NCBI GenBank assembly: GCA_044224705.1
Contig: JBGAJY010000001.1
Coordinates: 62,001-126,000 of the forward strand
Reading direction: 5' to 3'
Origin: M3007 sp044224705
GTDB lineage: Bacteria > Bacteroidota > Bacteroidia > Chitinophagales > Saprospiraceae
DNA length: 64,000 nucleotides
Numbering within the stretch: the first letter of the stretch is position 1; the number at the start of each line of letters is the position of its first letter. The notes below the pieces were generated by a model. That model was not told the DNA's origin. It saw only the letters and a program-made list of their open reading frames with translations, and ran no database searches. The position numbers and the translations under genes are program-made. Shown here one piece after another: positions 26,297 through 33,635 of the stretch.

Positions 26297-27265
26297 ATGG
26301 AATTCAACGACGCCATGCTCGACCGCCTGCGCCAACTGGAGGAAAAATACGCCGCCATGGGCCAGGATATGACCTCCTATCTCGACGGACTGCTCTACGC
26401 CGACTATCTCACCTACTGGGATTACATCCACCTCGATACGCTGCTGAGCCTGCAAAATCCACGCACGCCCATCCCCGATGAACGGATTTTTATCATGTAC
26501 CATCAGATCACGGAACTCTTTTTCCGCCTGACCCTGGACGCCATCGAGCAACTGGCCCAAAGCCAGCCGCAACCGACCCTCGAGATATTCAAACGCCAGA
26601 TGGTTCGCATCAACCGGTATTTCACCAACCTGATCACCTCCTTCGACATCATGGTCGACGGGATGGACCGCGACGAATTCCTGCGTTTCCGCATGAGCCT
26701 GCTGCCCGCCAGCGGCTTTCAAAGCGTCCAGTACCGCATGATCGAAATCGCCAGCACCGACCTGCGCCAACTGGTGCATACCTCCAAACGGGAACTCACG
26801 GCCGACGTGACCGACGTGCGCCTGCTCAACTCCGTGTTGTACTGGAAATCGGGCGCCACCGAACTGTCATCAGGTAAAAAAACCCTGACACTCAGGCAGT
26901 TCGAAGCCAAATACGCCGAAGAACTCGTCCGCTTTTCACAGCATTTCGAGTCCTGCAACCTCCGCCAACTCTACCTCAAACTCCCCGCCGAAGCACAAAA
27001 CGACGCCGAACTCCGCGAGCTCCTCCGCGAATTCGACATCAATGCCAACGTTCGCTGGGCGCTCTCACACTACCGTTCGGCCGTGCGTTATCTCGACGCC
27101 AAACCCAAAGAAATCGAAGCCACAGGCGGCACCAACTGGCAGAAATACCTGCCTCCCCGTTTTCAGCGCGTCGTGTTCTTCCCCGAACTCTGGACGCCCG
27201 ATGAGATCGAGAATTGGGGGAAATTTTTGGGCGCTTCGACGCCGGCCACATCAGGGCACGACTGA
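26297..27265 (+). CDS. kynA: Tryptophan 2,3-dioxygenase (haem)
   Basis: Opens the indole ring of Trp to N-formylkynurenine. About 322 residues. YADYLTYWDYIHLDTLLSLQ and DERIFIMYHQITELFF are the N-terminal substrate and haem-pocket motifs. FRMSLLPASGFQSVQYR is the family hallmark. The C-terminal WALSHYRSAVRYLDA, EATGGTNWQKYLPP and FFPELW correspond to the haem-His and substrate-loop region, somewhat diverged from the usual GTGGSxG form. No other kynurenine-pathway gene is in the window. Confidence 0.93.
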   Translation: MEFNDAMLDRLRQLEEKYAAMGQDMTSYLDGLLYADYLTYWDYIHLDTLLSLQNPRTPIPDERIFIMYHQITELFFRLTLDAIEQLAQSQPQPTLEIFKRQMVRINRYFTNLITSFDIMVDGMDRDEFLRFRMSLLPASGFQSVQYRMIEIASTDLRQLVHTSKRELTADVTDVRLLNSVLYWKSGATELSSGKKTLTLRQFEAKYAEELVRFSQHFESCNLRQLYLKLPAEAQNDAELRELLREFDINANVRWALSHYRSAVRYLDAKPKEIEATGGTNWQKYLPPRFQRVVFFPELWTPDEIENWGKFLGASTPATSGHD

Positions 27266-27320
27266 TTTTACGTTCATTTCTTCTCCAACCATTGCTTCAC
27301 TTTTTTAAAAATCCTGTTCC

Positions 27321-28379
27321 ATGCGTCAAAAATTCATCCCCGTTCTGATCGCCCTGCTGCTCACCGCTGCTGGCGTTTTTGCCCAAAAAAACGCCGACGC
27401 CGACTCCCTCATCGTGCAGGGTATCCGCCTGCACGACGAAGGGCAGTACGAACAGGCGCTGAAAAAATTTGATCAGGCACTCAACCTGGAGAAGTACAAC
27501 GGCTACGCCCTTTTCGAAAAGGCCAACACCTATTTTGCCATGAACGAGCCCAAAAAGGCGCTCAAATACCTCGATATCATCATCGACCGAAAAATCCCGG
27601 AGAGCTATTCGGATGCCTGCTACCTCAAAGGCAACATCCTCGACAACGAGGGCAAAGCCGACGAAGCCATCGCCGTGTACCGCATGGGCATCAAAAACGG
27701 CAAGCCCAATTCGATGCTGCATTTCAACCTGGCCATCACGCTCATGGGTCAGAAAAAATACGACGAAGCGGAATCCGAACTGATCGCGACCCTCCAACTC
27801 CGGCCCCAACATCCCAGCAGCCATTTTTACCTCGGCATTATCGAAGCCGACAAAGGCCTGAAAGTCAAAGCCTTGTTGTCGTTGTATTATTTTCTGACCA
27901 TCGAAACCCAGGGCAAACGCACCGACCAGGCCTGGGGCGTTGTTCAGGATATCCTGAGCGACGACGACAACAACAGCAAAACCATGTCGCTGACCACCGA
28001 AGCTTTGAAAGACGAGTTCAAAGCCGGCGAGATGATCCTCACGCTCTCTCCCGCCATGGATGAAGCCCTGCGCCAAGCCGTTCGCGATTCCCTGCATACC
28101 GAACTTCCGGAACCCACCAAAGCCGAACACCTGGCACAGCTCAACGCCCGTCTTTTCCAGGCCCTCGCCGATGAAAAAGGCCGTCCGAACAAGGACAATT
28201 TCTGGTGGGACTTTTACGGCGAATACTTTGTCACCCTCCACAACGCAGGCCACACGGACGCCGCCTCGTACTATATTGCCCTTTCCGGCAAGCAAAAAGA
28301 CGCCGACAAATGGCTGAGTGGCCATGAAAAGGAACTGAATGCCTTTGCCGAATGGTACGATCAGTACTGGAAGGAGTGA
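27321..28379 (+). CDS. Secreted TPR-repeat protein
   Basis: About 352 residues. The signal peptide MRQKFIPVLIALLLTAAGVFAQ is followed by at least four TPR motifs in residues about 28-180 (EGQYEQALKKFDQAL, EPKKALKYLDIII, KADEAIAVYRMGI, KYDEAESELIATL). The C-terminal half is helical without a motif I recognise. It is probably a periplasmic scaffolding protein. It starts 56 bases after kynA and may be cotranscribed with it. Confidence 0.85.
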   Translation: MRQKFIPVLIALLLTAAGVFAQKNADADSLIVQGIRLHDEGQYEQALKKFDQALNLEKYNGYALFEKANTYFAMNEPKKALKYLDIIIDRKIPESYSDACYLKGNILDNEGKADEAIAVYRMGIKNGKPNSMLHFNLAITLMGQKKYDEAESELIATLQLRPQHPSSHFYLGIIEADKGLKVKALLSLYYFLTIETQGKRTDQAWGVVQDILSDDDNNSKTMSLTTEALKDEFKAGEMILTLSPAMDEALRQAVRDSLHTELPEPTKAEHLAQLNARLFQALADEKGRPNKDNFWWDFYGEYFVTLHNAGHTDAASYYIALSGKQKDADKWLSGHEKELNAFAEWYDQYWKE

Positions 28380-28452
28380 TGCCCTGCGGCTGGCGCTCCT
28401 TACCGATTGGCAGAAAAAGCTTTGTTGTTCACCGTTTATCCCCCACAACAAC

Positions 28453-29166
28453 ATGAAACATCTTTGTCTGCTCTGGCTCTTATCCGCTTCTCTCGCCGGC
28501 CCGCTTCATGCCCGTACAGGCGCCGCGTATGTTGCCCCCGATTGTGACACCCTTCTGACCCAGGATGGCCGGTTACTGCTCGTTCATGTCAAAGAAGTAA
28601 CTGAAACCCAGGTTATTTACACCAAATGCGGCGCAGCCAATAACGGCCTTGAATATGCCATGCCGCAAAGCGCGGTGAAGGAAATCCGGCTCAGTGAACG
28701 TTCGGCACGGAAAGGCGTTTATCAAGCCTGGATATATACCTCCGGTTTGTCCAAACCCTTGAAAAAATACGTTTTATCCACCACCGACAGCTCCTTACTC
28801 CTGGTGGGCAGTCCTCTATCGATTTTTGAGCCCGCTACTGCAATACAGGAAATCCGCATCCTCGACATCAAAAAAATTCAGTTTCGGAAAAAAGGGCGCG
28901 TGGGAAGGAGCATGTTGGCAGGGTTCGGCATCGGAGCCGGGATGGGACTGCTGGCAGGAGCGCTCGGAGGAGATGATCCCGGCGATTTTTTGAGTCTGAC
29001 GGCCGGCCAAAAGGCCGTCATTGGGGGCGTCCTTCTGGGTTTCGCGGGCGCTGTTGCCGGACTCATCAGCGGTTTTTTAAAAAAATCCATTCCCATCGAC
29101 GGCAGTCCGGATAAATACAAGCGTTCACGGACCCTCATCCAACGGTACAGTTTGAAAAAGCGATAA
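28453..29166 (+). CDS. Hypothetical exported protein with glycine-zipper membrane segments
   Basis: About 237 residues from the ATG at 28453 (MKHLCLLWLLSASLAG, a signal peptide). The N-terminal half is beta-rich with two cysteines (APDCDTLL, TKCGAANN). Residues about 155-210 contain two glycine-rich hydrophobic stretches (LAGFGIGAGMGLLAGALGG and GGVLLGFAGAVAGLISGF) of glycine-zipper type. The tail is basic. Family not recognised; similar layouts occur in Bacteroidota envelope proteins. Confidence 0.7.
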   Translation: MKHLCLLWLLSASLAGPLHARTGAAYVAPDCDTLLTQDGRLLLVHVKEVTETQVIYTKCGAANNGLEYAMPQSAVKEIRLSERSARKGVYQAWIYTSGLSKPLKKYVLSTTDSSLLLVGSPLSIFEPATAIQEIRILDIKKIQFRKKGRVGRSMLAGFGIGAGMGLLAGALGGDDPGDFLSLTAGQKAVIGGVLLGFAGAVAGLISGFLKKSIPIDGSPDKYKRSRTLIQRYSLKKR

Positions 29167-29241
29167 AGACGCACCCGAATCGATAAAAACACCTGCTAAA
29201 ATGGTCCGTTTGCGCGACCTTCGGCCGATCGACCGAACACC

Positions 29242-30318
29242 ATGCAACACATCATCCGCCCGCACGCCGAAAACGCCTACGCCCACGAACTCACCGCCCT
29301 TCGCGCCTCCGACGACCGTCCGCGGCCCGAAGGCTGGCTGCTCTCGCCCTGGGCCGTCGTCACTTACCTGCTGGGCGGACAAGCCGGGGACACGGCCATC
29401 GAACCCAAATACATCGGCAGCCGCCGACTGATCGAGATCGCCGTGGCCACCCTGGCCACCGACCGCGCGCTGCTGCTGCTCGGCGTGCCTGGCACCGCCA
29501 AAACCTGGGTCAGCGAACACCTGGCCGCCGCTATTTCGGGCGACAGCACCCTGCTCGTGCAAGGCACCGCCGGCCTCAACGAGGAAGCCCTCCGCTACGG
29601 CTGGAACTATGCCCGCCTCATCGCCGAAGGCCCTTCTGAAAACGCCCTCGTGCCCAGCCCCGTCATGCGGGCCATGCGCGGCGGCCAGATCGCCCGCATT
29701 GAAGAACTGACCCGAATTCCCGCCGACGTGCAAGACGCGCTCATCACCCTGCTCTCGGAAAAAACCCTGCCCATCCCCGAACTCAACACCGAAGTACAGG
29801 CATCGCGCGGCTTCAATATCATCGCCACAGCCAACGACCGCGACCGGGGCGTGAACGAGCTCTCGGCCGCCTTGCGCCGCCGTTTCAACACCGTCGTGCT
29901 GCCCCTGCCCGCCACCCTGGACGAAGAAGTGTTTATCGTTCAAAACCGCGTTACGGCGCTCGGACAAGCGCTCGAACTGCCCGCCGATGCCGCGCCGGTG
30001 GCCGAAATCCGCCGGCTGGTGACCATTTTCCGCGAGCTTCGCAGCGGCAAAACCGCCGACGGCCGCGAAAAACTCAAAAGCCCGACCGCCACCCTGAGCG
30101 CCGCGGAAGCGATCTCCGTCATCCATCAGGGCCAGGCCCTCGCCACCCATTTCGGCGACGGCGAATTACACGCGCACGACCTCGCCGCAGGGCTCGTCGG
30201 CGCCGTGGTCAAAGACCCCTCGGCCGATGCCGCCGTGTGGCAGGAATACCTCGAAACCGTGGTCAAAAGGCGCGAAGATTGGCAGGATCTGTACCGCGCC
30301 TGTAAAGATTTAGGCTAA
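29242..30318 (+). CDS. MoxR-type AAA+ ATPase
   Basis: About 358 residues. Walker A is GVPGTAKT (near residue 80). The Walker-B-like segment reads QIARIEELTRIPADVQDALITLL, with IEE in place of the usual DE. Sensor 1 is IIATANDRDRGV and the arginine-finger region is LSAALRRRFN. From memory, this branch often sits with VWA-domain partners, but none is adjacent here. The next gene (34 bases on) encodes a HEPN/Abi-like protein. Role unknown. Confidence 0.85.
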   Translation: MQHIIRPHAENAYAHELTALRASDDRPRPEGWLLSPWAVVTYLLGGQAGDTAIEPKYIGSRRLIEIAVATLATDRALLLLGVPGTAKTWVSEHLAAAISGDSTLLVQGTAGLNEEALRYGWNYARLIAEGPSENALVPSPVMRAMRGGQIARIEELTRIPADVQDALITLLSEKTLPIPELNTEVQASRGFNIIATANDRDRGVNELSAALRRRFNTVVLPLPATLDEEVFIVQNRVTALGQALELPADAAPVAEIRRLVTIFRELRSGKTADGREKLKSPTATLSAAEAISVIHQGQALATHFGDGELHAHDLAAGLVGAVVKDPSADAAVWQEYLETVVKRREDWQDLYRACKDLG

Positions 30319-30352
30319 AAAAAGAGGCCGCAGCCGGGGAGACTGCGACCTT

Positions 30353-31141
30353 GTGATGGATTTTCGGGGTTTACCAGGAAGCATGACTATTGAGAAACAG
30401 TCAGCGGCATTCCGGAATTCCGCAACAAAAATACCGGATTTTTTGATGTACCACGACGACGAACAGCAAGACCTGATTCGGGCATTTTCCGCGCCGCGCT
30501 TTGAGCGATACCTCAAGGCTTGCGGGAGCAACTGGGAGAAGGCGCTGGACCTCTACCTGGCCAATATCCGCTTGTCGGCCAGGCTGTTCGCGGTGATCAG
30601 TTTTTTTGAAGTGGTGCTGCGCAATGCCATCGATGCGCACTACGGCAGTCCCGGGCGTTTTGGCAGCGAATGGCTGTTCCATCAATCGGGCCCCTACGGC
30701 TTTCTCGCCGCCCGGCACTGCGAAAAATCGCGCGACAGCGTGCTGGAGGCCCTGAAAAAACAAGGGCAACAATACACCCACGACAAGCTGGTAGCCGCCC
30801 TGGGGTTCACCTTTTGGCGCTGTCTGTTTGCCTCCAAGGAGTTTGCCGCCGCGGGCAGCACCCTGCTCCAGATTTTTCCGAAAAAACCGCACGGCGCCCA
30901 ATACAACCACACTTTTGTGTACAAACGCCTGCATCTGGTGAACGATCTGCGCAACCGAATCGCCCATCAGGACCCCATCTGTTTTTCAATGGATAATACC
31001 GTGTCGGCCTACCAGCCGGAAGTCGCGCATCAGACCGTACTCGAGTTTTTGGAATGGCTGAATTTTGAGCCGTCCATAGTGCTGCGCAGCCTGGATGGCG
31101 TCGATACCGAAATTCAGTACATCGAAGCGTTAAGCCGCTGA
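30353..31141 (+). CDS. Abi-family HEPN-like protein
   Basis: About 262 residues if the ATG at 30353 is used; an ATG at 30446 (MYHDDEQQDLIRAF) is an alternative. The core RFERYLKACGSNWEKALDLYL, ANIRLSARLFAVISFFEVVLRNAI and the later DLRNRIAHQDPI match the Abi_2 fold. R200-x4-H205 is the HEPN-type RNase motif. Relatives cause abortive infection or act as toxin-like RNases, but many have no tested role. No antitoxin is evident; the AAA+ gene just upstream could be a partner. Confidence 0.8.
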   Translation: MMDFRGLPGSMTIEKQSAAFRNSATKIPDFLMYHDDEQQDLIRAFSAPRFERYLKACGSNWEKALDLYLANIRLSARLFAVISFFEVVLRNAIDAHYGSPGRFGSEWLFHQSGPYGFLAARHCEKSRDSVLEALKKQGQQYTHDKLVAALGFTFWRCLFASKEFAAAGSTLLQIFPKKPHGAQYNHTFVYKRLHLVNDLRNRIAHQDPICFSMDNTVSAYQPEVAHQTVLEFLEWLNFEPSIVLRSLDGVDTEIQYIEALSR

Positions 31142-31147
31142 ATCATC

Positions 31148-31897
31148 ATGCCACAACACGATAAAGGCATTTATGCCAGCTTGCTCGCTGCCAAAAGCCG
31201 CGGTGAAAAACGCCTGGCCGTTCTGCTCGATCCCGACAAATTGCCGGCGGCCAGGCTCAAACAAACCGTTGCACTAGCAACCGAATGTGGCGTTCACTAC
31301 TTTTTCATCGGCGGCAGCCTGGTCGTCAACAACCGGCTCGACGAACTGCTGAGCGACATCCGCCGCAATTGCGACATACCTCTGGTGCTGTTTCCCGGCA
31401 GCTCCTTCCAGCTCAGCTACCGCGCCGATGCGCTGCTGCTGCTCTCCCTCATCAGCGGCCGGAACCCGGAATTGCTGATTGGCCAGCACGTTATTGCCGC
31501 GCCGTTTCTGCGTCTGTCGCCCCTGGAAATCATTTCTACCGGCTATCTGCTGATCGACGGCGGCGTCACCACTTCGGTCCAGTACATGTCGAACACCCTC
31601 CCGATTCCCGCCCATAAAGACGACATCGCCGTTTGCACCGCCCTGGCGGGCGAAATGCTGGGCCTGAAAATGCTGTACCTCGACGCCGGCTCGGGCGCCC
31701 GCCAACCGGTATCGCTCAGCATGATCGAAGCCGTGCGCGGCGCCGTGGAAATACCCCTGATCATCGGCGGCGGCATCCGGACGGCCGCGCAGGCCGCCGA
31801 AGCCTGGCGCTCCGGGGCCGACCTGGTGGTCGTAGGCAACGCCATCGAACAGCAGCCCGATTTGATTCGGGAAATGATGCAGCACTGCCGGGGTTGA
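31148..31897 (+). CDS. Geranylgeranylglyceryl phosphate synthase family protein
   Basis: A TIM-barrel prenyltransferase of 249 residues that joins a polyprenyl diphosphate to sn-glycerol 1-phosphate. Motifs: LLDPDKLPA at the N-terminus, FIGGSLVVN, PLVLFPGSS, ISTGYLLIDGG, YLDAGSGA and IIGGGIRTAAQA with phosphate-binding glycines, and VVVGNAIEQ. Homologues occur in several Bacteroidota, where they make archaeal-type ether lipid precursors; this product's chain length cannot be read from sequence. It starts 6 bases after the Abi-like stop, so it may be cotranscribed. Confidence 0.92.
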   Translation: MPQHDKGIYASLLAAKSRGEKRLAVLLDPDKLPAARLKQTVALATECGVHYFFIGGSLVVNNRLDELLSDIRRNCDIPLVLFPGSSFQLSYRADALLLLSLISGRNPELLIGQHVIAAPFLRLSPLEIISTGYLLIDGGVTTSVQYMSNTLPIPAHKDDIAVCTALAGEMLGLKMLYLDAGSGARQPVSLSMIEAVRGAVEIPLIIGGGIRTAAQAAEAWRSGADLVVVGNAIEQQPDLIREMMQHCRG

Positions 31898-31944
31898 GCA
31901 GCAAACCGGCGGCAGATTTTTTTTCAAAAAAATTTCTGGATTGG

Positions 31945-31977
31945 TTTGGAATACATACCAGTTGGTATGTACATTTG
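31945..31977 (+). promoter_or_regulatory. tetR promoter
   Basis: TTTG at 31945-31948 and TACATTTG at 31970-31977, spaced by 21 bases. The operator at 31953-31970 fills the spacer. The ATG at 31982 lies 4 bases after the -7 box, so the message may be nearly leaderless. Confidence 0.65.
31953..31970. promoter_or_regulatory. TetR operator 1
   Basis: acataccagttggtatgt is a perfect palindrome of 8-base arms around a central GT. The outer arms acatac/gtatgt with 6-base spacing recur at 32595-32612. Confidence 0.75.
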
Positions 31978-31981
31978 CCTT

Positions 31982-32572
31982 ATGAATACAGTGGATACCC
32001 GCGAACGAATTCTGGAACGGATGTTTACCGACATCCACCGCAACGGCTTTCAGGGGCTGCGTGCCGACAAGGTGATTGCCGAAATGGATGTGACCAAAGG
32101 CGCGCTGTACCATTATTTTTCCAACAAACAAGCCATCGGCACGGCGGTGATCGAAGAAATCATCCGGCCGAATTACCTGCGCTTTTACCGGGAGCTCGAA
32201 CAATGGACAGGCAATCCGCTGGACAAACTACAGGAGCACCTGCATTTCCTGGCTGCCCAGGCCAGCGATGAAAATATTGCGCTGGGTTGCCCGTTGAACA
32301 ACCTGGTGCAGGAAATGAGCCCTCTGGATGAAGATTTCCGCATCCGTCTCAAAGCCATCGTGGATGCCATTCACCACGCCGTTGCCGCCGCGCTGCGACG
32401 TGGCCAGACGGCAGGTTTCGTTCGGAAAGAGATTGCCCCCGAAGCCATCGCCCAGTTCTTTTTCGCAGGCATCGAAGGCGCGTACAGCACGGCAAAAGTG
32501 CGCCGCGATGCAGCCGCATTTCGTTCGAATATGGACGTACTGGGTGGTTTTCTCGATACCCTTCGCCCCTGA
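31982..32572 (+). CDS. TetR-family transcriptional regulator
   Basis: About 196 residues. N-terminal HTH domain: RERILERMFTDIHRNGFQG, ADKVIAEMDVTKGALYHYFSNK, QAIGTAVIEEI. The C-terminal ligand domain is helical, with a segment CPLNNLVQEMSPLDEDFR seen in the TetR_C-type regulators of stress or electrophile responses. Matching palindromic operators lie in its own promoter and before the following NAD(P)-binding gene, so it very likely represses both. The ligand is unknown. Confidence 0.93.
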   Translation: MNTVDTRERILERMFTDIHRNGFQGLRADKVIAEMDVTKGALYHYFSNKQAIGTAVIEEIIRPNYLRFYRELEQWTGNPLDKLQEHLHFLAAQASDENIALGCPLNNLVQEMSPLDEDFRIRLKAIVDAIHHAVAAALRRGQTAGFVRKEIAPEAIAQFFFAGIEGAYSTAKVRRDAAAFRSNMDVLGGFLDTLRP

Positions 32573-32594
32573 GGGGCATTTTTTTTGAATGCTA

Positions 32595-32612
32595 ACATAC
32601 CAACCAGTATGT
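32595..32612. promoter_or_regulatory. TetR operator 2
   Basis: acataccaaccagtatgt has the same arms and spacing as operator 1 and lies 48 bases before the NmrA-like ATG. Confidence 0.7.
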
Positions 32613-32659
32613 ATGTAAATGAATAAAACTTTCTTTTTTCACTTATCAACCACAGCAAC

Positions 32660-33550
32660 ATGTACGTTATCACCGGCGCTACCGGCCACACCGGAAAGCG
32701 CATTACCGAACAACTCCTGGCTGCCGGCAAGCCGGTTAAAGTCATCAGCCGCAAAGCGGAAAACCTCGCCGGGCTGGTTGCCAAAGGCGCCGCGCCCGCT
32801 TTGGGCGACCTGAGCGATCCAACTTTTTTGAGTGCAGCTTTCCAGGGTGCCACCGCCGTGTACCTGGTGGTGCCGCCGAAATGGGATGTGACCGATTGGC
32901 GGGCTTACCAGCGCGACATCATTAATGCTTATGTACAAGCCCTGCGCAGCACCGGTGTCCGTAAAGCCGTGGTTCTGAGTTCGCAAGGCGCCCACCTGCT
33001 GGAAGGAGCAGGCCCCGTCAGCGGATTGGCCGAGTTGGAGCAAGCTTTAAAGTCCGTACCGGGGCTCAGTACGCTCAGTCTGCGAGCAGGCTTTTTTATG
33101 GAAAATTTCTTTGCCAACATCGGACTCATCAAGCAGGCGGGAATTTTCGGTTACTCCCTGCGACCGGATATCGCCCTGCCCGTCGTGCATACCCGCGACA
33201 TCGCGGATGTGGCCGCGCGCCGCTTGCTCGACCTCAATTTTGAAGGCCATACACATGAATTTGTCGGCGGGGCCGCCGATTTGACCATGCCGCAAGTGGC
33301 TGAAACGCTCGGGAAAGCCATCGATCTGCCCGAACTGACCTACGTCGCTTTTCCCAAAGCCGATGCCAAGGCCGGCATGGTACAGGCAGGCTTGCCCGAG
33401 ACCATTGCCGACGGCTACAATGAATTGTTTGATGCCTTGAACAAAGGCACATACCAGGAAGGCTACACCCGCAAGGCAGCATACACGACGCCGACTACGC
33501 TGGATTGGTTTGCTGAAAATGAATTCAAAGCGGCTTTCGGGGCATCCTGA
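32660..33550 (+). CDS. NmrA-like NAD(P)-binding protein
   Basis: About 296 residues of the atypical SDR type. MYVITGATGHTGKRITEQLL is the NAD(P)-binding N-terminus (GxTGxxG) and AVVLSSQGAHLLEG the mid-domain. SLRAGFFMENFFANIGLIKQ and LPVVHTRDIADVAARRLLD are typical of NmrA/quinone-oxidoreductase-2-like proteins. The classic Ser-Tyr-Lys set is not evident. Its regulation by the adjacent TetR is suggested by paired operators. Substrate unknown. Confidence 0.9.
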   Translation: MYVITGATGHTGKRITEQLLAAGKPVKVISRKAENLAGLVAKGAAPALGDLSDPTFLSAAFQGATAVYLVVPPKWDVTDWRAYQRDIINAYVQALRSTGVRKAVVLSSQGAHLLEGAGPVSGLAELEQALKSVPGLSTLSLRAGFFMENFFANIGLIKQAGIFGYSLRPDIALPVVHTRDIADVAARRLLDLNFEGHTHEFVGGAADLTMPQVAETLGKAIDLPELTYVAFPKADAKAGMVQAGLPETIADGYNELFDALNKGTYQEGYTRKAAYTTPTTLDWFAENEFKAAFGAS

Positions 33551-33635
33551 GAAGGTCCCTCGAACAGGAGTCATGCGAACCGGGGTTTACCCACCTGGTC
33601 CGCATGGCTTTCCCGAATTTTTCAGCCTTCCAAAG

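Noticed and set aside
30319..30352. Hairpin between the AAA+ and Abi-like genes as a terminator
   Set aside because: The stem has a mismatch and the T-run is on the wrong side for plus-strand transcription; no minus-strand gene ends there.
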